Positions 23,950 through 33,916 of a DNA stretch of 64,000 bases are shown in pieces. The notes beneath the pieces were generated by a model. The model saw nothing but the letters and a program-made list of their open reading frames with translations, did no database searches and was not told the DNA's origin. The stretch comes from Seison nebaliae. Lineage: Eukaryota; Rotifera; Pararotatoria; Seisonacea; Seisonidae. The stretch covers positions 1-64,000 of the forward strand of contig JALJEE010002679.1 in the NCBI GenBank assembly GCA_023231475.1, read 5' to 3'. Position numbers and translations under genes: made by a program. Each line of letters begins with the position of its first letter. Positions within the stretch are counted from its first letter, which is position 1.

Positions 23950-25661
23950 ATGTCATCTTCTGATCAAACCGGAATGTTACAGATTGGCGTAATGGCTATC
24001 ATTTATTCGGTGGTCTTCATTTTCGGTTGTCTGGGAAATTCAGCAGTTTGCTACATTATGGCTACGAGACAAAAGATGAGAACGGCGCGAAATTTAATTC
24101 TGTTGAATCTCGCCATCTCCGATCAATTGGTCATTTTATTCGGAATTCCCATCACTTTCTATTATATTATTAATGAGCATTGGAAATTAGGCGATGTTCT
24201 TTGTCGTTTGTCAACTTTCCCACAAATTGTCAGTATTATCGTCACAGCGCTCACCATAACATTCATTTCGATTGATCGATATATTCTCATTCTTCATTCG
24301 AATCGTTCTCATTTATCGAAGAATAAAGTTCGATTTATTATTGGAATGATTTGGTTGACTGCCATCATATTCGCAACGCCAAGTATCATCTTTCGTGAAA
24401 CATCGAATTATGAGAATATTTCATTTCCTAACGAAACATTTCCTTTGGAAAATTTAAAAGTTTATTTTAATCAAATCGGTTTACCCGAATATATGTCGAA
24501 AGTGGTTTGTGCCGAAGCGAACATCTCACCTAAAATCCGTATTGGATATGATGTGAGTATTCTCGTCGTACAATATGTATTACCCGTGTCAACATTAACA
24601 TTTACATTCCTTCGCATATGTTCCATGTTATCAGCACATATGAGTCATCTTCGATATAAATATTCAAATCGAAACGGAGAACCACCAAAGAAATCGAATA
24701 CATTTCTCATTCAACGAATGTCCTCCATCATCAAGAAACATTCAACTAGTCAAACTGGTCCGACAACTCAACTTTCTCCTACTAATGTCTCTGCGACTCC
24801 CACACCAAATGTTGATCAGAAAGCGAAATTATCTCTTGTTACTGATCATAATCGACATAAGAGAAGTCTTTATTTATTAATGTCGATAACACTCTTCTTT
24901 TGCATTTCTTGGTTACCGCTAAACATATTTAATATGAAGACATCGTTAATGACACCGGAAATACCGAATGGATTAGAAGAGATAGCCGATGAACCGATTC
25001 AATCAATTACCAATTTCTATTTATTATTCTTCGCATTTCACGTTTTGGCCTTAAGTTCGGCTTGTGCCAATCCCATATTATATGGTTGGTTGAACACTAA
25101 TTTCAATAAGGAATTCCGATTACTCTTCAAGAGAATCAAGAATAAATGTCAACAAGATAAACCGGCTCCACTCATTAAAACCTCACCTAAACATTCGACA
25201 GCGAAAACTGTCGTTTCTGTGAAAAGGAATAATGATTCCAGCAATTCCTTAATCTCCAAAAATAGTTTCTTGACGTTAATATAATTTATTTATTCTTTTT
25301 CATAATAAAATACATTTTATTTCTCAGGAAAACGTTGAAAACGCTCAACTCGGCACAAACCATCATTTCGATAAAGAAAACTCGTTCGTTGAATGAAGTG
25401 ATGAAGGAAGTCACTGAATCACCAAACCATCAAAAGAAGAAAACTGGTGAACATGTAGTGAATGAAGTTCCCATAAATTGTATGTCTATGGAATCGTATC
25501 CATATCCATTCAATACACCTGAAGGTGACACATTTCCTGGAACGTATTTCAATGAAGCAACTGATCAACGAAGCAATGAAATTCGAGTTTCGTCCATGAA
25601 ATTATCAAGAATTGAATTGAGATTACTAAACAAGAATGAAATGAAGAATAATTTCTTATAA
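23950..25661 (+). CDS. Neuropeptide F/Y-type G-protein-coupled receptor
   Basis: Class A GPCR of the NPY/NPF receptor type, expected at the plasma membrane of neurons or gut cells and coupling a neuropeptide to G proteins. Two exons, 23950-25274 and 25328-25661, give 552 residues. Seven membrane segments are visible: TM1 with GCLGN, TM2 with LAISD, TM3 starting at a Cys (LCRLS) and ending in DRY near 109-111, TM4 with a central Trp, TM5 with a Pro, TM6 with CISWLP, and TM7 with ALSSACANPILYG, which is close to NPF and NPY receptors. The third cytoplasmic loop is Ser/Thr-rich. The second exon gives a long basic, then acidic, C-terminal tail. The ATG used leaves only eight residues before TM1, so an N-terminal exon with glycosylation sites is likely missing: the acceptor at 23895 opens the same frame. 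Confidence 0.85.
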
Positions 25662-27083
25662 TTTTTAACTTGTTTATTTTTCCTTCAAAAGTTTATTTCA
25701 CTTTCGGTTGATCATTCAAATTGTATTATGATAAAATTCAACATAATTTTTTTAATGATCTCTAAATTATATCAATGTCATCTTTCTTCCTTGAAATCAT
25801 CAGTAGTAAAAAGAAAAAGTGAATGGTGTATCAAGTAATGCATTTACAATTCTTTAAGAATTTTAGTACTTCAAATTTTGAGAATTTATCGGCCCAATGT
25901 AAAAACAGTACTTGATACAATATTCAAATTTATTCGATGAAAATATAATTTCGATATGGAAACTTTAAGATTCCTTTAAACGAATGAATAAAAATGAAAC
26001 TCGTCATTCTTTCGAAAAATGATGATAATGATGATGATGAAGATGATGGTGTGATGTAGGCAAATTTGAGTTTTCATATTTTCAGGAATGATTATGAGAG
26101 TAAAAACAAAATAGAGTTATGAAAATTTCTTTATTCATCATCAACATCTCCTCCAGTTCACACTCCTACATGTTCTTAATAAAATATAAAAATAAAAGAT
26201 AAGTAATTGAACGATAGTTACCTGTGAAAAAGACTGAAAACTGAACGTATCACTTCCAAATTTATATGGAATAGTAATAAACTGTCTTATCTTATCAGAA
26301 CGCAAATTTATAAATTTTTTTTGTCGCAATTAAACAAATAGAGAACTGTTCGCGAATTGTACAAATACAAACTACTTTTGCAGTCTAATTCATTTCTAAC
26401 ATTCCTCAAAAAAATGGAAATACCACATCATTAGCATGAGCATTAAAAATGGTTGAACAGATGAAATATAAACATTCATTTCGAAATTTGATAATTGATA
26501 ACTTCTAAATTAGCGTCTAAACTTTATTGCTTACCCCCAACAACTAGCAAGGTGACTTGTCTACATATGAACTGAAAGTGAAATTCCTTTCTTGAAATAA
26601 TCGTTTATGAATAATAATCATTTCTTGTTGTTTACCATTTCCTCTTTCATTGAATGAAAAGAAACATATTTGAATAATTATCATAGGTAACTCTTAAAAA
26701 TTTGAAAAGCAAAAAAAATTAATATTCAATCCACTTATCACAAACTACTCATAATAAACCTAATAAAAATTCTAAACTTGAAATTTTTCCTATCAAATCG
26801 ACACTAGATCGATTGAGAAGAAATTTTAATAGAAAACTTTCATATCATCAATGATGATGAAATAATGATTCATCATGGCGATCAATGAACATAGTGAACT
26901 TGAAGGATTTGATGGCTGATGGTTGTGATGAGGAAGAATGAAGAAATATAAAGAAATTGTTAATTAGAAGAGAATTGAAGAAGATTTTTGTTTGAAAAAT
27001 AAGTTGAGAATAAAATTAAAATAAAATTGTTTGATAAATTTCATTTAGGAGTTCACGTGATTTATTTTTTCTTTTTTACGACG
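25662..27083. other. Intergenic between GPCR and VLCAD
   Basis: AT-rich, with a GAT/ATG-rich run near 26020-26050. No exon recognised. The VLCAD promoter must lie at the right end. Confidence 0.55.
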
Positions 27084-28919
27084 ATGTTACGCTGTCATTG
27101 GAATAAATTAATAAAAAATGTCATACATATAAATGTTCGATGTGCATCATCGACAATCGATCGATTGGTGAAACCGTCGACGAGTTTCGTTGAGAATTCG
27201 TTTGTTGGTCGACTGGTGGTGAAGGATGTTGTGCCATTCCCTCAATCGATAAATGAGGAAGAATCAGAGAATTTGACAATGATGGTTGATCAAGTAGCAA
27301 AGTTTATGGAGAACACGAATGACGCTGATAAGAATGATGATACGAGTAAATTGGATGAGGAAGTGAATGAATCGTTGAAGGAATTGGGAGCGTTCGGATT
27401 GATCATACCGAGTGAATATGAAGGATTAGGTTTAACAAATACTCAATATGCCCGTCTCTGTCAAATAATTGGGAAACATGATTTGGGATTAGGCATTTAT
27501 ATTGGTGCTCATCAATCTATCGGATTGAAAGGAATTATTCTCTTTGGAAATGAAGAACAGAAACGGAAATATCTTCCTGATTTAGCTGCAGGAAAGAAGA
27601 TTGCAGCGTATTGTCTCACCGAACCAACAAGTGGATCAGATGCCGCATCAATTCAATGTAAAGCAAAAAAAGATAAAGATGGCAATTATCGTTTGAACGG
27701 AAATAAGATTTGGATCAGTAATGGTGGAATCGCCGACATTTTTACCGTTTTCGCTCGAACGGACATGGGTGATGGTCGAAAGAATCATTTATCAGCGTTT
27801 ATTGTGGAGAGGAAGTTCGGGAATATAACGAGTGGGCCACCCGAATCTAAAATGGGAATAAAAGTTTCAAATACGACAACTCTCAATTTCGATGATACGA
27901 TTGTTCCTAAAGAGAATTTATTAGGGAGAGAAGGTGAAGGATTTAAGATAGCTATGCAAATTCTGAATAATGGACGATTTGGAATGGCTGCCACATTAAG
28001 TGGAACAATGTTAGAATGTATTAATAAATCGATTTTATTTGCGAAAGAACGGAAACAATTCGGATCGTCAATATCATCATATGGTGACATTCAAGAAAAA
28101 TTGACAAGAATGGCAGCTTATCAATATGCTACGGAATCGATGGCATTCACACTCTCTAGTAATATGGATAAAGGAGTTGAGAAGTTTCAGATGGAAGCAG
28201 CTATATCTAAAATATTTGGAAGTGAAGCCGCTTGGTATGTTTGTGACGAATCGATTCAAATTCATGGTGGAATGGGATTCATGAGATCAACTGGATTGGA
28301 AAGAGTTTTACGTGATTTAAGAATCTTTCGAATATTTGAAGGAAGTAATGATATTTTGAGATTGTTCGTATCATTATCTGGAATGCAATTTGCTTCAATT
28401 CATTTGAAAGATTTACAAAGCAAATTCAAATCATTTGACACCACCACCATCATGAACGAAAGTAAGAAACGTTTATATCAAAGTATTGGTCTGTCTTCAT
28501 CGTCGATGGAAGGATCAGATGAATTATTAGAACAATTACCAAACGAATTACATATGTGTGGGAAACAATTGATTCAATCGATCGCCGCTCATGGACAATG
28601 TGTGGAGAATCTTCTTATTCAACACAAGAAAAATATCATCCATCAGCAAATCCAATTGAGACGTGTGGCAAATAATACGATCGATTTATTCGCTATGATC
28701 ACTTCACTTTCTCGTGCGAGTCAATCTTATAATTTAAATTTATCGTCAGCAGAACATGAAATGTTGTTAGCGAACTATTGGTGTGATGAAGCGAATCGTC
28801 GCATCAAAAATAATGTAACGGAAATTCAACAGATGAAAAATGAGAAAATTATTCAACAAATTTCTAATGAATTGATGGAGAATGAACGAATGTTCGCTTC
28901 CCATCCACTTCGATTATAA
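27084..28919 (+). CDS. ACADVL: Very long-chain acyl-CoA dehydrogenase, mitochondrial
   Basis: Catalyses the first, FAD-dependent step of mitochondrial beta-oxidation of long acyl-CoAs, passing electrons to ETF. A single exon of 611 residues, against 655 for human VLCAD. The start is the ATG at 27084; the open frame upstream to 27027 has only a TTG. The first 23 residues are basic with no acid, as for a mitochondrial presequence. Family motifs are strong: LTEPTSGSDAASI (from residue 178), WISNGGIADIFTVFA, KMGIKVSNT, ILNNGRFGMAA, AAISKIFGSEAAW, and RDLRIFRIFEGSNDIL, in which Glu 419 is the expected catalytic base. The C-terminal extension that distinguishes VLCAD and ACAD9 from medium-chain enzymes is present. 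The sequence looks closer to VLCAD than to ACAD9, but I cannot exclude a common ancestor of both. Confidence 0.93.
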   Translation: MLRCHWNKLIKNVIHINVRCASSTIDRLVKPSTSFVENSFVGRLVVKDVVPFPQSINEEESENLTMMVDQVAKFMENTNDADKNDDTSKLDEEVNESLKELGAFGLIIPSEYEGLGLTNTQYARLCQIIGKHDLGLGIYIGAHQSIGLKGIILFGNEEQKRKYLPDLAAGKKIAAYCLTEPTSGSDAASIQCKAKKDKDGNYRLNGNKIWISNGGIADIFTVFARTDMGDGRKNHLSAFIVERKFGNITSGPPESKMGIKVSNTTTLNFDDTIVPKENLLGREGEGFKIAMQILNNGRFGMAATLSGTMLECINKSILFAKERKQFGSSISSYGDIQEKLTRMAAYQYATESMAFTLSSNMDKGVEKFQMEAAISKIFGSEAAWYVCDESIQIHGGMGFMRSTGLERVLRDLRIFRIFEGSNDILRLFVSLSGMQFASIHLKDLQSKFKSFDTTTIMNESKKRLYQSIGLSSSSMEGSDELLEQLPNELHMCGKQLIQSIAAHGQCVENLLIQHKKNIIHQQIQLRRVANNTIDLFAMITSLSRASQSYNLNLSSAEHEMLLANYWCDEANRRIKNNVTEIQQMKNEKIIQQISNELMENERMFASHPLRL

Positions 28920-29191
28920 TTTGATGTAAATTCACTGATACACATTTCCTCAATTCTCATTTAATCAATAACAAATATTTTGTATATCAGTTCTTTCAAA
29001 TCGAAATATTTATTCCATTTATTGATAATTATAATGATGAAAAGATAATTCATTCGAAAACTATTTTATTTCTTTTTAGTTATGTATAATACAAAAAGTC
29101 GAATAAAATTAATTTGAAATTAATATTGAAATTTGAATTGGAAACTCTGACGATGAAGAAAAAATGGTCAGAATCATTCCAATTCTTTTTA
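28920..29191. other. Convergent 3' region of VLCAD and HP1
   Basis: Only about 270 bases separate the two stop codons. AT-rich with poly(A)-signal-like sequences on both strands. Confidence 0.5.
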
Positions 29192-30196
29192 CTATCCATC
29201 AGTTCTTTTTACTTCTCCTTCTTCTCTTTCATCCATCACACTCTCTTTCTCCTCTTTCACCTCATCATTTTTTGACGATTCGACATGATCCAGTAAAATT
29301 ATGTCCTCATTCGACGTAGTTTCTTCTGGTTCCGTTTCTGTCGTTTCATTCGAAATATGAATTAGATCGATTTGTTCTTCAATTATCTTTTTATCTGATA
29401 CTATTTTATTTTCATTATCATCTTCTTCAGCCAAATTATTTTCATTAAAATTCGATTCGATAATTTCTTTATTTTCTTGAAGTAATTCTTTCGGAATTTC
29501 ATCCACTAAATTCTCGTTGGATGGCGAAGGAGGAGGTGATGTTGTCGGAAGAATAACAACATCTTCCTCTTCCGCTTCTTCATCGACGTCCTTTTCCGAT
29601 TTTTCTACTTTCTTTAACGAACGAACATCATCAGTTAGTTCTGGTTCGTTCATTGTTTCCTTCAATGATTTATCTACAATAAATGGATTGACCATCGTTC
29701 GAACGAAATAATCGATTACCAATTGTGGACATTTGAGACGACATACTATTTCTGGTACTAGATCCACTTGCGTTTGATGATGTCTCCATTTGACGAGATA
29801 GAGAATGTGACCTGATTGTCTCATCACACCACAAACTTCCGATGGATATAATCGTCCATTCATAGCGAACTTTTGTAAAACAGTTGTTAATCGGAGATTT
29901 CGTTTAACTGATGCCGGACCAGCTTTTGTTTTCAGTTGTGGTTGTCCCTTCGACAACAGTTCTCGCTGCTCTTTCTCGAACGAGAGGATGAGATCGGGAC
30001 AATCCAAATCCTTCTCCAATTCCCAAGTGTTGTCCTCATTCGGGAAATTGAGCCATTTCACTAAATATTCTATTTCTCCATTCACTACTCGCTTCTTCAA
30101 AATCTTTTCAACTTTATATTCTTGCTCATTATCCGAGTTCAAAATTTGAATATCATCATCTTCCATTGATGTAACCACTTGTACATTCCGAAGCAT
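29192..30196 (-). CDS. HP1-family protein with chromo and chromoshadow domains and long acidic tail
   Basis: Heterochromatin protein 1 family: the chromodomain reads methylated H3K9 and the chromoshadow domain dimerises and recruits partners. 334 residues from the ATG at 30196; the ATG at 30166 (MEDDDIQIL) gives 324 and looks more natural. Counting from the second start, the chromodomain spans 16-75 with the expected aromatic cage Tyr17, Trp38 and Phe41 (Tyr in fly HP1a). The hinge is short and basic. The chromoshadow domain (about 105-160) has [15 protein letters not shown] and CPQLVIDYF. The Trp that normally follows this block, needed for binding PxVxL partners, is not seen. Then comes a 150-residue tail very rich in Glu and Asp with little else, unlike the short end of HP1a. 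No intron. Confidence 0.88.
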   Translation of the reverse strand: MLRNVQVVTSMEDDDIQILNSDNEQEYKVEKILKKRVVNGEIEYLVKWLNFPNEDNTWELEKDLDCPDLILSFEKEQRELLSKGQPQLKTKAGPASVKRNLRLTTVLQKFAMNGRLYPSEVCGVMRQSGHILYLVKWRHHQTQVDLVPEIVCRLKCPQLVIDYFVRTMVNPFIVDKSLKETMNEPELTDDVRSLKKVEKSEKDVDEEAEEEDVVILPTTSPPPSPSNENLVDEIPKELLQENKEIIESNFNENNLAEEDDNENKIVSDKKIIEEQIDLIHISNETTETEPEETTSNEDIILLDHVESSKNDEVKEEKESVMDEREEGEVKRTDG

Positions 30197-30627
30197 TTCC
30201 TCCTGATGAAAAATTCAAAAAATTCTTTGGCTTACTGCTTAATGAATGGTTTATTACCATAATCAATTAATAAATAATTCTTATATTCTGCTCAAAATGG
30301 CATGGAAAATAAATTTCCCAAACTTCTCAAATTTAAATTTGAAGCTTCCTAAACTTTAAACTTAAATTAACAATTAATTGTTTACTACTTGTTAAGAATT
30401 GCTGAATATAAAAATAACATTGATAATTTGGAACAAGTACAATCTTACAATGTGAGTAAAAACAACTAATAATTTTCCATCAACTGCTAAAATAATCCAA
30501 ATAAAATTAGCGTAATCTTAAAGTAATAATGATAATGAAGATGTCCGTTATTTCACTTATTTTCCATCAGTTATCTCATTCGAAAATTGAGCTCAGATTT
30601 AATTTCAAAAGTGGAAAATTCCAATCT
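30197..30627. promoter_or_regulatory. Divergent promoter region between HP1 and the phosphatase-like gene
   Basis: About 430 bases between two divergent start codons, presumably with both promoters. No specific motif recognised. An in-frame ATG at 30529 would extend the phosphatase-like protein by 33 residues into this region. Confidence 0.4.
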
Positions 30628-31430
30628 ATGACCAACACTAGTTCCATTGAGAAAGATGACGTTGATTGTGTCTGCATCGCTGTCGATTATGTGATTACAG
30701 AGAATAGTGATTTAATCGAATTCGGGAATAGTTTAGGAAAAAATGAGAAAGAAATTGCTTTAACGTTAGGAATTAGATTATTCTGTTAAAATTCCGTTTT
30801 AGTTTCAACAAAATTATTTCAGGCGAGATCACCATTAGATCTGCTATTGAATTTTTTATTAAAACGTTAATGCCGACAGTCGACGATTTCGTTAAATATA
30901 TGTCAACTCATAAGATTGCGTGGAGAGAAAGTATAAAGTTTCCTATTTTTCTTTCCTACCAATCCCACTACAAACATTTTCATTCATTAAGGAAATTTAT
31001 TGAGCATTTAAATAAGAAGAAAATCGATATATATTTATGTAGTCAATCGTTCTCCCCACTAGTTGAAAGGATTGCTAAAGAATTGTCAATTCCATTAGAT
31101 AACATCTTTTCCGTCGTACTCTTATTCGATAAACATGGGAAGTATTTAAGTTTCGATGAATCGTCACCTACATCTGAATCAGGTGGAGTTCAGCGAATTT
31201 GCAATTATTTGAAGATAACTAAAAACTATAAATGCATCTACATTATCGGGACAGGTTATGAAGAAATGGCAGCGATAGAACCGGGAGTTATTTTAATTTT
31301 CGTCAATTATCTTTTCTTTATTTTCTCACAGAACAAATTTATCTTATTCAGATCGTCACATACACCAAAACGTATTAAGTCGAAAGAGATTGTTGAGTCT
31401 TTCGACGAATTAATCTCGCTCATTTACTAA
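30628..31430 (+). CDS. Phosphoserine phosphatase-like pseudoenzyme (HAD superfamily)
   Basis: Four exons (30628-30784, 30823-30937, 30992-31287, 31333-31430) give 221 residues, nearly the 225 of human phosphoserine phosphatase (PSPH), which aligns end to end. Shared blocks include SIPLDNIFSV, GKYLSFDESSPTSESGG and FDEL near the end. The catalytic motifs are gone. The nucleophile region reads CIAVDYVI where PSPH has CFDVDSTV, so the first Asp is Ala. The motif III Lys after SGG is Val. The metal motif GDGATD reads GTGYEE. Only the motif II Ser (LCSQSF) remains. It should therefore not dephosphorylate phosphoserine; a binding, regulatory or sperm role is a guess. Introns of 38, 54 and 45 nt all begin GTT. 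The last two are in frame without stops, which makes the gene look like a single longer exon. The alternative is a recent pseudogene, but the frame is fully open. Confidence 0.82.
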
Positions 31431-31590
31431 TTTTCTTTTGAAGAAAATTCTTAGCTCATCTATTTTTCCTTCGGATGTCATCTCACAATAAAAGTACAAT
31501 CATTCATTATGCGAAACGTGAACTCATCGAATTCTCTGGTTTTCACTTTTAGTTCCTCCTTGTTTTTTTTTTAGTTAATTTCCATCAGAC

Positions 31591-31890
31591 ATGTGGATGA
31601 ACATTATGCAATGGGTCATGATCAGCAGTAGTATGATTGGTATCGGCTGTTGTATCATTTGTCTCATACAAATGAGAGATCATTGGCTGAATAAATTCGT
31701 GTCAGTTTTCCTCTTATTTGCTGGTCTCATTAATTGTCTCCTGCCTTCAATGATCACAACATTGGCTATCGTCGGTATTTATCATACTAGTGGTTACAAG
31801 ATGTTGAAATATCATGCATGTGCTTGGGGTATCGGACAGACCGTTATGTTCACCATCGTCTCATTTACCAAATTGTTGCCAATGCTTTAA
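31591..31890 (+). CDS. TMEM170: TMEM170 family membrane protein
   Basis: TMEM170 proteins are small three-span membrane proteins of the endoplasmic reticulum and nuclear envelope; TMEM170A affects ER sheet shape and nuclear pore formation in human cells. The 99-residue frame matches TMEM170A from its MW start: three hydrophobic segments, with FVSVFLLFAGLIN, LAIVGIYHTSGYKML and WGIGQTVMF-IVSF at the expected places. The N-terminal luminal stretch of about 45 residues in vertebrates is missing. A possible acceptor (CATCAG, ending at 31588) just before the ATG leaves room for an upstream exon or a trans-splice site. It lies 160 bases behind the phosphatase-like gene on the same strand. An AATAAA at 31964-31969 may serve as its polyadenylation signal. 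Confidence 0.8.
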   Translation: MWMNIMQWVMISSSMIGIGCCIICLIQMRDHWLNKFVSVFLLFAGLINCLLPSMITTLAIVGIYHTSGYKMLKYHACAWGIGQTVMFTIVSFTKLLPML

Positions 31891-31993
31891 TTTGACTTTA
31901 ATTCGACTTTAATTTCTTGTAAATATTCAATTCACTCATTTATTTATTATTTATACCAAAGAGAATAAATTAAATCCATTTGTAAAAATTATA

Positions 31994-32983
31994 TTAATCA
32001 GCCACATAAATGATTTGGTGACGTTCCAATAAATCAATCTCCTTCTCCAACTCTTTCATCTCTCGTTCCATTTTCTCTTTTCTCTTCATTTTCGGAATTG
32101 TATCAGTTATTACGGACAAACTCTGATATTCCGAATGTAGAATATCCCAATTATATTTCAATCCTAATTCGAATTTAAAAGAAAAATATTTTTAAAAAAT
32201 TAGAATAACCTTTAAGTAATTCCTCATGTTCTTGGCCTGTGATTTGTTTCATTGCACCTTCTTGAAACTTTTCCTTTATATATTCGTCGTATTGTTCCTG
32301 TTTATATTTCATTTCATCTTTCCTCTTATGGATATATTCGGGAACTTGTCCAAACTCCTTTATGGACAATAGTTTAATAGAATTATAAGTATTTAAATGA
32401 CTTTCTTCCGAATATAATGAGGATACAGTCCACTCGTTTCCAATTTGAGTTTATTCCCCTTTCGATCGTCCACAACATTCTTTGCGGGTTTCTTCGCCAC
32501 TAACATCGTCGCATCAACAGCATTTTCACTTATAAAATTCTTCGTAGTTTTGTAGCCCATTGTTGGTTGATCGTCCTTTCTAGGGACGGGAGGCTTAATT
32601 TTCTCCTTCTCTTGTTTCTCAACAATTAACTTCTCTAAAAATATTTGACATGAAAAAGAATTTGAGGTTAAAAAACTTAACTTGTCTCACTTAATTTATT
32701 CAATCGATTATTACCTTCTCCTTTTTGAAGGAAATTGTCTGGTTTGGGTACGGACTCTTTAGGAACTCCCATTGTTCGATGTCCGTTCATTTCCGGGATA
32801 GAAGTAGTCCGATTAAGTTTCGTATTCTTCGAATTGAATTTTGAGACATATCTACCGAATTAGGATTTGAATGAGATGATAAATTTAAGGGATGAACCTC
32901 GGCTCTTTTGGAGGTTCTCGGTATTCTCTAGGTACTAAATTATAGATACTTTCCTCTCGTTGAGCTGTCCTGTAAGATGACAT
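31994..32983 (-). CDS. ENKUR: Enkurin
   Basis: Enkurin is a calmodulin-binding protein of motile cilia and sperm flagella and a microtubule inner protein of doublets. Five exons on the minus strand (32898-32983, 32682-32851, 32402-32634, 32210-32357, 31994-32163) total 807 bases, 268 residues; human enkurin has 256. Hallmarks are ESIYNLVP at the start, KPPVPRKDDQPTMG, KTTKNFI, MLVAKKP, the enkurin domain starting EFGQVPEYIHKRK, and the end ITDTIPKMKRKEKMEREMK followed by IDLLERHQIIYVAD. Three introns start GTT and one GTC. It faces the ARL13-like gene head to head with an X-box motif between them, so both are likely switched on by an RFX factor in ciliated or sperm cells. Confidence 0.92.
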
Positions 32984-33124
32984 TGTGATTAATTTTAAGG
33001 AAATAAGTTTATTTGTTTACCTAAATGTTCGCAACTGGTAACTAAAGACAATGAACAATCAGATAATTTCATGTAGTACATTAAAATGGGAAAATTATGC
33101 AAAAGAAAATTATAGGCTTCCATG

Positions 33125-33138
33125 GTTACCATGACAAC
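33125..33138. promoter_or_regulatory. RFX X-box between enkurin and ARL13-like gene
   Basis: GTTACCATGACAAC is one base from the palindromic X-box GTTACCATGGCAAC bound by RFX factors, master regulators of ciliary genes. It lies 25 bases before the ARL13-like start codon and 142 bases before the enkurin start codon on the other strand, the usual position for a working X-box. Not tested for function. Confidence 0.82.
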
Positions 33139-33162
33139 CATTCCAAACAATTATTATAAATA

Positions 33163-33894
33163 ATGTTTCGTTCATGTTCGAAGAAGAAGAGGATTCCACC
33201 TGTAATCAAATTGTTATGTGTTGGAATTAAATCGTCTGGAATCTCAACATTGTGTCAAGTGTTAGAAAGAAGATATTTAACCGAACCTCCAATTCATACG
33301 AATGGAACCAACAAATATAAATTTCCAGAGAACAACGTTCAGATTGAATTAACGGAAATCACATCTAATTTTCCAAATCTAATTAAAGACCATTTATCTT
33401 TCTCTCATGGAATCATTTTCGTGATAGATGCCCAATCGGATATGGAGGATATATATGAAACGTCGTTATTGTTACACAAATTATTTTCCAACAATTCCGA
33501 AACGAAGCGACCAGTTCTGATATTGGCAAATAAAATAGATTTGGAGGAGAGTTGTGATGAGATCGATATGACAGTTATACTCAATTTAGATGAAACCGTT
33601 GAAGAATTGGAATTTCCCGTCAAATTTGATATGTGTTCCGCTTATATCGCATCATTAGAAAATCATCCAGACAACAAATTTTATTCTCAAATTATTTCCG
33701 AGAATTTCAACTGGTTAATGAAAGTTATCGAGAATAATTGGTATGATTTAGATGAGAATGTCAGATCATCAACCAAAGTGTTGGAAGAGATGCAAGAACA
33801 AGAAAGAAAAGAGCATTTAATGAAATTGAGAGAAAAGAGAAGACTGAAAGAAGAGCAATTGGAGAATGAAGAAAAATTTAAATATGTCGAATAA
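33163..33894 (+). CDS. ARL13-like ciliary small GTPase homologue with lost nucleotide-binding motifs
   Basis: ARL13B sits on the ciliary membrane and acts as exchange factor for ARL3. This 243-residue single-exon protein matches its G domain and the coiled coil after it: NFNWLMKVIENNW, then an Arg/Glu/Lys-rich helix ending LREKRRLKEEQ, as in ARL13B. The C-terminal half of vertebrate ARL13B (to about 428 residues) is absent. The P-loop reads GIKSSGIST (from residue 21) where GxxxxGK[S/T] is expected, so the Lys is Ile. The DxxG region reads EITS. NKID (123-126) and a CSA motif remain. GTP binding should be weak or lost. Cys5 in a basic N-terminus could be a lipidation site. An AATAAA at 33890-33895 spans the stop codon. 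The neighbouring X-box supports a ciliary role. Confidence 0.78.
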   Translation: MFRSCSKKKRIPPVIKLLCVGIKSSGISTLCQVLERRYLTEPPIHTNGTNKYKFPENNVQIELTEITSNFPNLIKDHLSFSHGIIFVIDAQSDMEDIYETSLLLHKLFSNNSETKRPVLILANKIDLEESCDEIDMTVILNLDETVEELEFPVKFDMCSAYIASLENHPDNKFYSQIISENFNWLMKVIENNWYDLDENVRSSTKVLEEMQEQERKEHLMKLREKRRLKEEQLENEEKFKYVE

Positions 33895-33916
33895 AAATAA
33901 TTATTAAACATTCTTC

